Source: Caldilineaceae bacterium
GTDB taxonomy: Bacteria; Chloroflexota; Anaerolineae; Caldilineales; Caldilineaceae
Length of the DNA stretch: 33,833 nt
Assembly: GCA_022821585.1 (NCBI GenBank)
Contig: JAJEDI010000086.1
Span: 1 to 33,833, forward strand
Reading direction: 5' to 3'
This document shows positions 14,413 to 21,962 of this stretch, piece after piece. Made by a program: the position numbers and the translations under genes. Position 1 is the first letter of the stretch. The number at the start of each line of letters is the position of its first letter. The notes under the pieces are model-generated. The model had not been told where the DNA came from, made no database searches, and saw nothing but the letters and a program-made list of their open reading frames with translations.

Positions 14413-15771
14413 ATGATGAACACACTTGAAACACGAGTGCCGGTGACCGTTCTGACGGGCTTTCTGGGGGCAGGCAAGACCACGTTACTCAACCGCGTCC
14501 TGACCGAAAATCACGGTAAGAAAATCGCGGTGATCGAAAACGAGTTCGGCGAGATCGGCATTGATAACGATCTGGTCATTGGCGCCGAAGAAGAGATCTT
14601 CGAGATGAACAACGGATGCATCTGCTGCACCGTTCGCGGCGATCTGATTCGCATTCTCGGTCATCTGATGAAGCGCCGCGATAAGTTCGATTACATCATG
14701 GTCGAAACCACCGGCATGGCCGATCCCGGTCCCGTCGCGCAAACTTTTTACGTGGACGATGACATGCAGGAAAAACTGATGCTGGATGCGATTGTCACGG
14801 TGGTCGATGCCAAACACATCTGGGAACACATCGACGACAGCGATGAGGCAAAAGAACAGGTTGCCTTTGCCGATGTGATCCTGCTCAATAAGACTGATCT
14901 GGTTGCCCCGGAAGACCTCGACAGACTCGAAGCACGCATCAAAAGCATGAACAGCATGGCGAAAATCTTCCGCACCCGCGACGCGGTGGTCGAAATGGAC
15001 AAGATTCTCAATGTGGGCGGCTTCAACCTCGACCGGGCACTGGAAATCGACCCGAAGTTCATGGAGCCGGAATACCCGTTTGAATGGTCGGGCATCTATG
15101 AGCTGAACACCGGGACTTACGAATGGGTGATGGGTGAAGGCCCTGACCCGGTGATGGGGGCCGCACTGCTGCCGCTGGCAAAAAATGGACTGGTGGCGAA
15201 GGAAGCGACGCTGATGGGCGCCGTACTGACCTTCTCAGAAGATGAGCAGGCGGTACAGGCTGGCGAGACGCTGCGCCTCGGCAAAGGACAGCACAACCAG
15301 CTCGTGCTGAACAGAAAAGGCGAGACCGTCTTCAACTTCGTGATTCAGCAGCCGGGCTATTACATGCTGTTTACCGAACATCACCCTGATGAATTCGACG
15401 CGCACCTGTGCGGTACTGATGCCGTGCTGAACCCCCTCGAAACCCGCGAGTACAAGCCCGATCATGAACACGACGAAGAGGTGACTTCTGTCGGTATCAC
15501 CCTCCCCGGTGACTTTCACTTGGAGAGGCTCAATGATTGGTTAGGTCAACTGCTTCTCAAACAGGGACAGGACATCTTCCGTATGAAAGGCGTGTTGAGC
15601 CTGCGCGGCCATGATGAACGCTTCGTATTTCAGGGCGTGCATATGCTCTTTGACGGCCGCCCGGATCGTCCGTGGGGGAATGAACAGCGTCATAACAAAA
15701 TGGTTTTTATCGGGCGTAACCTGGACCGGTCTGCACTGGAAGAAGGCTTTCGCGCATGTCTCGTGTCATGA
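14413..15771 (+). CDS. COG0523 (CobW-like) GTPase, long subtype
   Basis: A 452-residue G3E-family GTPase, a class that includes zinc chaperones such as ZNG1 that load metal into client enzymes. P-loop GFLGAGKTT is at 16-24, the metal-binding CxCC is 'GCICC' with C69, C71 and C72, and the guanine motif is NKTD in 'VILLNKTDLV'. The C-terminal half is longer than in the two paralogues at 19159-21434 and contains 'EWVMGEGPDPVMG' and a cluster HDEDH-like 'DHEHDEE' near 365-371, so it belongs to a separate subtype. I chose ATG 14413 (AGAGGA upstream) over TTG 14392. Its end overlaps the WD40 gene by 16 nt, indicating coupled expression. Confidence 0.9.
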   Translation: MMNTLETRVPVTVLTGFLGAGKTTLLNRVLTENHGKKIAVIENEFGEIGIDNDLVIGAEEEIFEMNNGCICCTVRGDLIRILGHLMKRRDKFDYIMVETTGMADPGPVAQTFYVDDDMQEKLMLDAIVTVVDAKHIWEHIDDSDEAKEQVAFADVILLNKTDLVAPEDLDRLEARIKSMNSMAKIFRTRDAVVEMDKILNVGGFNLDRALEIDPKFMEPEYPFEWSGIYELNTGTYEWVMGEGPDPVMGAALLPLAKNGLVAKEATLMGAVLTFSEDEQAVQAGETLRLGKGQHNQLVLNRKGETVFNFVIQQPGYYMLFTEHHPDEFDAHLCGTDAVLNPLETREYKPDHEHDEEVTSVGITLPGDFHLERLNDWLGQLLLKQGQDIFRMKGVLSLRGHDERFVFQGVHMLFDGRPDRPWGNEQRHNKMVFIGRNLDRSALEEGFRACLVS

Positions 15772-16817
15772 TGCGGCGCAAAGACAGGCGCAAACCGCCA
15801 AAGCCATCGCTCATGGCAATTTGGCGTACCCACATTGACGATCATCCGATCGGGCTGGCATGGTCGCCGGACGGCAAAAAGCTGGCAGTGGCGGGTGTGT
15901 CTGGGCCAATCACGCTGTTTAACGGTGCAGACGGCGCGGTACAGCACAAGCTGCCCGGCCATACCCTCGGCACGATGGCAATTTCGTGGCACAAAGACAG
16001 TCGTCTCCTCGCCAGCGTCGGGCAGGACGGCAAGGTACGGCTGTGGAATACCGGGACAGGAACGCAGACCTCTGAAATGGCAGGCGGCGCAAGCTGGGTG
16101 GAGCGTGTCGCTTTCAGCCCTGCGGGTGACTGGCTGGTGTCAGCCGCAGGGCGCAAACTGCGACTGTGGGACACCACCGGGGAGTTGAACTGCGAATATC
16201 CCGATGCGAACAGCACCATTACTGACATCAAGTGGCGCCATGATGGCAAACAGTTCGCTATCTCCGCCTACAATGGAGTCGTGCTGTATGGCCCCACAGA
16301 AGCGGAACCACTCCACCGTTTCGAATGGCAGGGTTCGTCTCTCACACTGGAATGGAGTCCCGATGGCAAGCACATTGCCACTGGCGACCAGGACTCGACC
16401 GTGCACTTCTGGCTCGTCGAGTCCGGGCAGGATCTGCAGATGTGGGGCTACGAAACAAAGGTGCTGGAACTGGCATGGAGCTTCAACAGTCGCTATCTGG
16501 CGACCGGCGGCGGGACTCAGGCGGTGATCTGGGACTGTTCCGGCAAGGGGCCGGAAAACACGAAACCGATCATGCTGGAAGGGCATCGGCACCTCATCAA
16601 GCACCTGAAGTTTCAACGACGGGGTATGCTGCTGGCTTCCGGTGGGAAAGATGGCCTGCTGGCAATCTGGAAAGTCGAGAAGAAGAAATCCGTTCTGCTG
16701 GCGGATACTGTGTTCAAGGCCCCGATTGCCTGCTTGGACTGGTCACCGGATGATCGCCGTATCGCGGTGTCGGACGAGAATGGTACCCTGTCGATAGCGG
16801 CAGTGCAGCGACTATGA
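15756..16817 (+). CDS. Cytosolic WD40-repeat beta-propeller protein
   Basis: 353 residues with about seven WD40 units, enough to close a propeller. Recognisable blade ends include 'WSPDGKKLAVAG', 'GKVRLWNT', 'RKLRLWDT', 'WSPDGKHIATGDQDSTVHFW', 'QAVIWD', 'GLLAIWKV' and 'WSPDDRRIAVS'. No signal peptide is present; the basic N-terminus (MSRVMMRRKDRRKPPKPS) could contact RNA, membrane or an acidic partner. The 16-nt overlap with the COG0523 gene suggests the two proteins work together, the WD40 protein perhaps acting as scaffold or adaptor to clients. That role is inferred. The parS-like site and the zur promoter follow. Confidence 0.85.
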   Translation: MSRVMMRRKDRRKPPKPSLMAIWRTHIDDHPIGLAWSPDGKKLAVAGVSGPITLFNGADGAVQHKLPGHTLGTMAISWHKDSRLLASVGQDGKVRLWNTGTGTQTSEMAGGASWVERVAFSPAGDWLVSAAGRKLRLWDTTGELNCEYPDANSTITDIKWRHDGKQFAISAYNGVVLYGPTEAEPLHRFEWQGSSLTLEWSPDGKHIATGDQDSTVHFWLVESGQDLQMWGYETKVLELAWSFNSRYLATGGGTQAVIWDCSGKGPENTKPIMLEGHRHLIKHLKFQRRGMLLASGGKDGLLAIWKVEKKKSVLLADTVFKAPIACLDWSPDDRRIAVSDENGTLSIAAVQRL

Positions 16818-16823
16818 GAAAAG

Positions 16824-16839
16824 TGTTTCATATGAAACA
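16824..16839. other. parS: parS-like ParB-binding site 2
   Basis: TGTTTCATATGAAACA is a perfect 16-bp palindrome differing from consensus parS only in the central two bases (TA for CG). It begins 7 nt after the stop codon of the WD40 gene and precedes the zur control module. The central change might weaken ParB binding. Confidence 0.55.
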
Positions 16840-16978
16840 TTGCCCCTCGGTTGGTGAGACGTTTTGCCTCGATGCAGGAGACCTGTGGAGCATGTGGCGA
16901 TTTTCTGTCTCGCCGGCAAGATGGTACAGTCAACAGCAGTAGCTTGGAAGCGAGTAAGCAGTTGCCGGAAAACTGGTG

Positions 16979-17007
16979 TTGACACCGCCGTCGGCCGGTG
17001 CTAAGCT
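16979..17007 (+). promoter_or_regulatory. Promoter of zur-znuA
   Basis: TTGACA (16979-16984), 17-nt spacer, TAAGCT (17002-17007). Upstream sequence from about 16863 is shared with the first module, including a well conserved block at 16885-16930 that matches 8793-8838. The conserved block may hold a further regulatory site. Confidence 0.8.
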
Positions 17008-17014
17008 GTGTTCC

Positions 17015-17032
17015 GTTGCGAAATCTTGCAAC
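17015..17032. promoter_or_regulatory. Zur-type operator 2
   Basis: GTTGCGAAATCTTGCAAC is a symmetrical site with arms GTTGC and GCAAC, placed right after the -10 box and 13 nt before the zur start codon. It matches operator 1 (8920-8937) at most positions. The less perfect arms and weaker -10 may tune autoregulation differently from the transporter operon. Confidence 0.75.
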
Positions 17033-17045
17033 AAACAAAATTATC

Positions 17046-17483
17046 ATGTCCCACAATACGACAGAGATCAATCGACAGTTACGCAAATCCGGCTACCGGG
17101 TTACACCCCAACGCCAGCTCATCCTCGACGCCGTCTGTCAGCTCGGTGACCATGTCACGCCCGAAGCCGTGTACGACCACGTACACCGCACTGCTCCCAC
17201 GCTGAGCCGGGCCACCGTCTACCGGGTTCTGCATTTCCTGACAGAACAGCGCATCCTGGCGATGGTGCATATGGCCGACGGCCGGCTCGCCTACGAGATG
17301 GCCGGCCCCGAGCCGCATCACCACCTCGTCTGCCGCACCTGCGACAGCCTGCTTGAGCTGCCCCACAGCGTCTTGCGGTCCTTTCGCCGGGCGATGGACG
17401 CCCAATATGACTTTGAGATCGACGTAAGTCATGTCTCATTCTTCGGGCAATGCACCGACTGCCGTAGCTCTGCCGGCGCCTGA
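17046..17483 (+). CDS. zur: Fur-family zinc uptake regulator (Zur)
   Basis: A 145-residue metal-dependent repressor. The winged-helix DNA-binding domain spans about 1-80 ('GYRVTPQRQLILDAV', 'HVTPEAVYDHV', 'LSRATVYRVLHFL'). The dimerisation domain carries the 'HHHLVCRTC' motif (H91-H93, C96, C99) and a second pair C136/C139 ('CTDC'), together the structural zinc site of Fur proteins. ATG 17046 lies only about 30 nt from the predicted transcript start and lacks a clear Shine-Dalgarno sequence. A longer frame from 16998 would run back through the operator and was rejected. It is cotranscribed with znuA (50-nt gap). Zur rather than Fur or PerR is inferred from the zinc-uptake and COG0523 neighbours. 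Confidence 0.9.
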   Translation: MSHNTTEINRQLRKSGYRVTPQRQLILDAVCQLGDHVTPEAVYDHVHRTAPTLSRATVYRVLHFLTEQRILAMVHMADGRLAYEMAGPEPHHHLVCRTCDSLLELPHSVLRSFRRAMDAQYDFEIDVSHVSFFGQCTDCRSSAGA

Positions 17484-17533
17484 CGCCAATTGTGGGGGCA
17501 CACAGCGCCTATCCGGCGAAAGGGCACCCGCAG

Positions 17534-18706
17534 ATGCATCACTCACTCCGAACTCTTTCCTCGCTCCTGGCAATCCTGTTCCTCATCGCCGCCTGCACCC
17601 CAATCGCGCCGGGAACGACTGCCGTCCCCACCGAGGAAGAGCGCCCACGCGTTGTCGTTTCTATTCTGCCGCTTGCAAATATCGTCTACAACATCGGCGG
17701 TGATCGCATCGACCTCGATGCCATCATGCCGCCCGGCACCGACCCCCATACCTTCGAGCCCAGGCCCTCCGATGCCGTGAAACTGGCGCAGGCCGACCTG
17801 ATCTTTGTCAACGGTATGCACCTCGATGAGACAACACTGAGGCTGGCCCAAGCTAACCTGAAGGACGGGGCTAAGCTTATCGAGTTGGCAGCCGCGGTTG
17901 CCGGTCCCGATGAGCTCATCTACGGCCAGGAACACCATCATGGCCACGGCGAAATGGACGATCACGGCCACGCCGAAGAGGACGACCACGACGACGATGA
18001 CGAGCATGGCCACGCCGAAGAGGACGACCACGACGACGGTGACGAGCATGGCCACGCCCAAGAGGACGACCACGACGACGACGAACATGCACACGCCGAA
18101 GAAGACGACCACGAAGACGAAGAAGGGGAGCCCGACCCGCACCTGTTGCTCGATCCGAACTTCGCCATCCGCTACGCCAAAGTCATCTTTGTGACCCTGG
18201 CGGAACACGATCCGGACAACAGGGACTACTACGAGAGCAACTTTAACGAATACACTGCCCGCCTGCTGGCTCTCGATGAAGCCATCCAGGCCGCGACGGC
18301 AACCATCCCTGAATCGAACCGCCGGCTGCTCACCTACCACGACTCGTTCGGCTACTTTGCCATCCGCTACGGCTACACCGTCATCGGCGCCATCCAGCCC
18401 AATGACACGTCCCAGCCGTCTGCAAAGGAGGTGGCCGCGCTGATCGACCAGCTGCGCGAAGAAGGCGTGCCCGCCATCTTTGGCTCAATCCTCTTCCCCG
18501 CTGACGTGATCGACCAGATCGCGTCCGAGACCGGCGTTACCGTAAGCACACTGCTGGACGACGGCCTGCCCGGCGAGCCCGATGACCCTGAGCACACCTA
18601 CATCGGCATGATGGTACAAAACATGAGGACGCTGGCGGCTGCGCTGGGAGGCGACCCCTCCCTCATGGATGGCGTAGAGGTCGGCAACGTGCCCGACAGC
18701 GAATAA
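17534..18706 (+). CDS. znuA: Zinc-binding lipoprotein (ZnuA type)
   Basis: A 390-residue cluster A-I binding protein. Its signal peptide has lipobox LIAAC and is nearly identical at DNA level to that of the fusion protein at 9060. The mature part differs: N-lobe 'VVVSILPLANIVYNIGG', ligand His in 'GTDPHTFEP', a very long His/Asp/Glu loop, ligand His in 'EPDPHLLLDP', ligand His in 'TYHDSFGYF', and an acidic ligand near 'DPEHTYIGMMVQN'. The charged loop holds four near-tandem 13-14 residue units and probably buffers zinc or senses it. The start ATG follows AAAGGG. No transporter genes follow, so it may feed the permease at 12098 or one encoded elsewhere. A hairpin with T-run ends the transcript. 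Confidence 0.9.
   Translation: MHHSLRTLSSLLAILFLIAACTPIAPGTTAVPTEEERPRVVVSILPLANIVYNIGGDRIDLDAIMPPGTDPHTFEPRPSDAVKLAQADLIFVNGMHLDETTLRLAQANLKDGAKLIELAAAVAGPDELIYGQEHHHGHGEMDDHGHAEEDDHDDDDEHGHAEEDDHDDGDEHGHAQEDDHDDDEHAHAEEDDHEDEEGEPDPHLLLDPNFAIRYAKVIFVTLAEHDPDNRDYYESNFNEYTARLLALDEAIQAATATIPESNRRLLTYHDSFGYFAIRYGYTVIGAIQPNDTSQPSAKEVAALIDQLREEGVPAIFGSILFPADVIDQIASETGVTVSTLLDDGLPGEPDDPEHTYIGMMVQNMRTLAAALGGDPSLMDGVEVGNVPDSE
17957..18124 (+). repeat. 42-bp tandem repeats encoding the ZnuA His-rich loop
   Basis: About four units with a 42-nt period (the last is 39 nt) encode D(E)HGHAEEDDHDD-type peptides. Units at 17996-18037 and 18038-18079 are almost identical, so the array is likely to vary in length between strains through slippage or recombination. 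Confidence 0.8.
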
Positions 18707-18731
18707 GAAGAAAAGCAGGAGAGTAAATTAC

Positions 18732-18777
18732 AAAGGAAGTGAGGGGCGAGAGATCCCTCTCTCTCCTCACTCCTTTT
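18732..18777 (+). terminator. Terminator after znuA
   Basis: A long hairpin (left arm AAAGGAAGTGAGGGG..., right arm ...CCTCACTCCTTTT) of about 20 pairs with one bulge and one mismatch ends in TTTT. It lies 26 nt after the znuA stop. Its GAGTGAG core resembles the inverted repeat at 3248-3293. Confidence 0.55.
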
Positions 18778-18813
18778 AACTATCTCCTCCAAAGGCAGAT
18801 CTAATGTAGCCAC

Positions 18814-18981
18814 CTAATCAGATCTGCTGGCGTCAATTTCGACTATGGCGCCATGAATGTCCTGGCCGACATCAATCTGCACCGTCATCCCCGCCGGTCC
18901 GTCGCCCTCGCCTATTGCCGCCCCAGCCTCTCCGTGCCTGTTGATCACCTGCTCCGGCGTATGTCTCCTCTTGGCCGCCGT
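18814..18981 (-). pseudogene. Possible degenerate IS3-type OrfA fragment
   Basis: On the minus strand an open stretch reads RTAAKRRHTPEQVINRHGEAG then AAIGEGDG before drifting and stopping at 18814. IS3-family OrfA proteins commonly begin with a KRRHTPEQIIRKLREAE-like helix. Only about 25 residues match, no OrfB or terminal inverted repeats were seen, and the stop codon overlaps an 8-bp inverted repeat GCAGATCT/AGATCTGC (18795-18827). It may mark an old insertion in the 452-nt gap before the next GTPase gene. A plus-strand 92-codon frame here has no recognisable features. Confidence 0.3.
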
Positions 18982-19158
18982 TCGCCTATCTACGGCCCCA
19001 TACTAACCTATTGGCTGGACCAGTCTGTGCGGCGGGTCACCGACAGGGCGCGCAGGCGAAAAGTTGTAACCGGCTATCGGGGCTCTGATGCCCGCCGGTC
19101 TGCTCACCCCGCTGAGTATCAACTGGATTAGCAAGATGAAAATGAAAGCGAGTATGTA

Positions 19159-20250
19159 TTGAACCCAAAATCTGATCGCCAACCAATTCCCGTGACCATC
19201 ATTACCGGATTTTTGGGCTCTGGGAAAACCACGCTGCTCAACCGCATTCTTCATGCCGAGCACGGCCTGCGCGTAGCTGTGCTGGTGAATGACTTTGGAG
19301 CCATCAATATCGATACGCAACTCGTTGTGGGTACGGAGGAAGACACGATCAGCCTTGCCAACGGCTGCATCTGCTGCACCATCCGCGGCGACTTTCTCAA
19401 GGCCACACGCGACCTGATCCAGCGTCCACAACCACCCGAATATATTCTGGTCGAAACCAGTGGTGTCTCAGATCCGCTCGAAGTCGCGCTTACGTTTCGG
19501 ACGCTCCAGCGCGTGCAGATTGACAGCATCCTGACCATGATGGATGCCGAACAGATCCTGGGCCTCGACAAGCGCCATGAGGTGCTGTCCATCCATCAGA
19601 TCGGCATGGCCGATATCGTCATCCTCAATAAAATCGATCTGGTGAATGAGGTACAGCTTCAATCGGTGCGGGATTTCATCCGGCAAATCGTCCCCCGGGC
19701 ACGCATCATCGAAACAACCCACGCCGATGTGCCGCTTGAACTGCTGCTCAATGTGGGTCAATTTGAAATCGAGCGGCTGGCAAGCCGCCAGCCGCACGAT
19801 ATTCATGTTCATGCCGAAGACGAAAAACTTGAGCATGAAGACAACGAACACCACCATGAACATACAGACCACACGCTGGTTTTCAGCACCTGGAGTTGGC
19901 GCAGTTCGCAGCCTGTCTCGTTTCGAGCCTTGCAACGGATGGTCAACCGCCTGCCCGAAACGATCTATCGCGCCAAAGGCATTTTCTTTCTGGCCGATGC
20001 CGCCGGTCAAAAAGCGCTCTTGCACGTAGTGGGCAAACGCGCTAGCCTGACCTTGACTCAGGATGGTTGGGACAGTGCCGCGCCGCACTCGCAGCTCGTC
20101 GTCATTGGGGCAGAGGGAAGTGTTGACGGGGATGATTTGAACCGGCGCATGGAAACCTGTCTGGCAGTCAATGCCCCCAAATCGGAACGGGAATATATCA
20201 CGCGCACCGTCATAGAATGGCTGCGCCACCGGTTGCCCGGCACATCATAA
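19159..20250 (+). CDS. COG0523 (CobW-like) GTPase with His-rich loop
   Basis: A 363-residue G3E GTPase. P-loop GFLGSGKTT is at 17-25, 'GCICC' supplies C70, C72 and C73, and NKID is in 'VILNKIDLV'. A His/Glu stretch at about 214-241 ('HVHAEDEKLEHEDNEHHHEH') separates the GTPase from the CobW C-terminal domain ('FSTWSWRSSQPVSFRALQ'). The His loop probably holds zinc for transfer to client enzymes. TTG 19159 is the first usable start; the nearby ATG 19154 is out of frame. It is followed 26 nt later by a close paralogue, suggesting a local duplication. No zinc operator like those at 8920 and 17015 was seen upstream. Confidence 0.9.
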   Translation: MNPKSDRQPIPVTIITGFLGSGKTTLLNRILHAEHGLRVAVLVNDFGAINIDTQLVVGTEEDTISLANGCICCTIRGDFLKATRDLIQRPQPPEYILVETSGVSDPLEVALTFRTLQRVQIDSILTMMDAEQILGLDKRHEVLSIHQIGMADIVILNKIDLVNEVQLQSVRDFIRQIVPRARIIETTHADVPLELLLNVGQFEIERLASRQPHDIHVHAEDEKLEHEDNEHHHEHTDHTLVFSTWSWRSSQPVSFRALQRMVNRLPETIYRAKGIFFLADAAGQKALLHVVGKRASLTLTQDGWDSAAPHSQLVVIGAEGSVDGDDLNRRMETCLAVNAPKSEREYITRTVIEWLRHRLPGTS

Positions 20251-20276
20251 ATCCCGATTGAGGCGGAACACCTGCT

Positions 20277-21434
20277 ATGGCGAACCCTGGTTTCCCGGTG
20301 CCAATCACCATTCTCGGCGGCTTTCTCGGCGCAGGTAAGACCACCCTGCTTAACCACATCCTGCACGGCAACCACGGTCTGAAGATCGCAGCGCTCGTGA
20401 ACGACTTCGGCGCCATAAACATTGACGCCCAGTTGGTCGTCGGTGTCGAAGGCGAAACCGTCAATCTGTCCAACGGCTGCATCTGCTGCACAATTCGTGG
20501 TGACTTGCTGAAGGAAACACTCAAACTGCTGCGGCGGCAGGATCCCCCGGAATACATCATCATCGAAGCCAGCGGTGTATCCGATCCTGTCGCCGTCGCC
20601 AATACCTTCCTGACGCCTGAAATCAAACCGTTGGTGGCGCTCGACAGCATTCTGGTCGTCGTCGATGCCGATCAAATCCTGTCACTGGACGAAGAAAACT
20701 TCGGACTGGCGCTGGATCAGATCGCCGTCGCCGACATCGTGGTACTGAACAAAGTCGACCTGGTCGCGGCAGAGGAACTGGAAGACGTCAAGACCGATCT
20801 GATGCGGCGCATTGTGCCCAGAATGAAGATGAGAAAGGTGTCTCTAAACGCAGTGGACATCAAGACCGATCTGATTCGACCCAATGCGCAGGAAACGCGC
20901 ATTCTGGAAGTATCTTACGGACAGGTGCCGCTGGAACTGGTGCTGGGTGCCGGCAAGTATGCACCGGAACGCCTGCTTCGCCGTGCCCGGCGCGATGTGC
21001 ATGTGCATGGCGTGGATGAGGAACACGATCATGACCATGATGACGGACATCACCACCATGAACATACCGACCATACACTGGTATTCAGCACCTGGAGTTG
21101 GACGGCGGAGAAACCGCTGTCGTTGAGAGCACTACGTGGAATGTTCGAGGACCTGCCCAATACCATCTACCGCGCCAAAGGTGTGATTCAGCTCCACGAA
21201 ATGCCGGACAACAGGATGATTCTGCAAATGGTGGGCAAACGCGCCAGCCTGACGCTGGCCGGTGAATGGGACGATGAGCCGCCCCGCACGCAAATTGTGA
21301 TGATCGCCTCGCATGGTGGGCTGGATGTTGAGGCCCTCCGCACGCAGTTGGAAGCCTGTATCGTCGACGAAACGCCACCCGCTGCCGTTAGCCACAAGAC
21401 CGCCAAAACGGAATGGACCCGCAAACGCCAGTAA
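20277..21434 (+). CDS. COG0523 (CobW-like) GTPase with His-rich loop, tandem paralogue
   Basis: A 385-residue G3E GTPase close to its neighbour at 19159. P-loop GFLGAGKTT is at 15-23, 'GCICC' supplies C68, C70 and C71, and NKVD is in 'VVLNKVDLV'. The His/Asp loop 'HVHGVDEEHDHDHDDGHHHH' (about 241-262) is richer in His than in the neighbour. Compared with that paralogue it carries an extra segment of about 27 residues after 'RRIVPR', flanked by two copies of a VKTDL/IKTDL motif (23-nt repeats at 20784-20806 and 20856-20878, offset 72 nt), so it probably arose by internal duplication. The two genes likely form one transcript. Distinct His content hints at different metal load or client. Confidence 0.9.
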   Translation: MANPGFPVPITILGGFLGAGKTTLLNHILHGNHGLKIAALVNDFGAINIDAQLVVGVEGETVNLSNGCICCTIRGDLLKETLKLLRRQDPPEYIIIEASGVSDPVAVANTFLTPEIKPLVALDSILVVVDADQILSLDEENFGLALDQIAVADIVVLNKVDLVAAEELEDVKTDLMRRIVPRMKMRKVSLNAVDIKTDLIRPNAQETRILEVSYGQVPLELVLGAGKYAPERLLRRARRDVHVHGVDEEHDHDHDDGHHHHEHTDHTLVFSTWSWTAEKPLSLRALRGMFEDLPNTIYRAKGVIQLHEMPDNRMILQMVGKRASLTLAGEWDDEPPRTQIVMIASHGGLDVEALRTQLEACIVDETPPAAVSHKTAKTEWTRKRQ

Positions 21435-21555
21435 GCCGCATGAAGGAAAGAGAAAGCACGACTACCCAGCCACAGTCAGTTCGCGACGCTGACCCAAGTT
21501 AACGAAGTTATCTCTCTCCTCTTCGCTCCTGCCCTTCTTCAATCGCTGCTTTCAC
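21435..21555. other. Short spacer after the GTPase pair
   Basis: No gene is seen. The pyrimidine-rich stretch near 21505-21530 (TCTCTCTCCTCTTCGCTCC) resembles arms of the GAGTGAGA-type hairpins found at 3248-3293 and 18732-18777, but it has no clear partner arm here. Confidence 0.35.
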
Positions 21556-21649
21556 TGACCACTGACTACTGATCACTGCAGTTATGGGCGGTCGGGCCTA
21601 TTCGGCCCTCCCTTGTGCGGGGGCTCCGCCCCCGCAACGCCCCCGGCCC
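21556..21649. repeat. Heptamer array plus double-hairpin intergenic element, copy B
   Basis: Three heptamers (TGACCAC, TGACTAC, TGATCAC; 21556-21576) and TGCAGTT precede a hairpin GGGCC-TATTC-GGCCC. A GC hairpin GCGGGGGC-TCC-GCCCCCGC follows, identical to copy A at 68-166. The first stem has different bases from copy A yet still pairs. The following 310 nt up to the symporter gene (21650-21962) hold no recognisable gene. Confidence 0.7.
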
Positions 21650-21962
21650 TGTCCGCGCCGCAGAGAGTGTGTGGCTAATTTGAAGTTGTCGTCCCGCGGC
21701 GGCCGGGCTTCACCCCCAACCCCGCGTCTTGGCAGATTCCGAGCATGTGCCAGCGCAGGCAAGACAGGCGAGGCAACTCCCACATATACCCAACGTTCAC
21801 CGCTATGACCATCGCAAGCCCGCCATAGAAATCCTGACGGTGCGTTCCCTCATTCCGGACCCGGGCAGAATGCACGCAATGCAAACACAAAAAATGGCTT
21901 AGCAGTTACCTGCAAAGTAAGAAACTGGCTTTCTCCAACTGACATTGGGGTCCACTAACCCC

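Noticed and set aside
16998..17045. An upstream start for Zur
   Set aside because: It would lie within the -10 box and operator and add residues not found in Fur-family proteins.
17543..18340. A 265-codon minus-strand frame over znuA
   Set aside because: The long Val/Phe run is the complement of the His/Asp repeat codons and is not a membrane protein.
18853..19131. A 92-codon plus-strand ORF before the second GTPase
   Set aside because: There is no ribosome binding site or motif, the composition is Arg/Pro-rich, and it overlaps the likely IS3 relic on the other strand.
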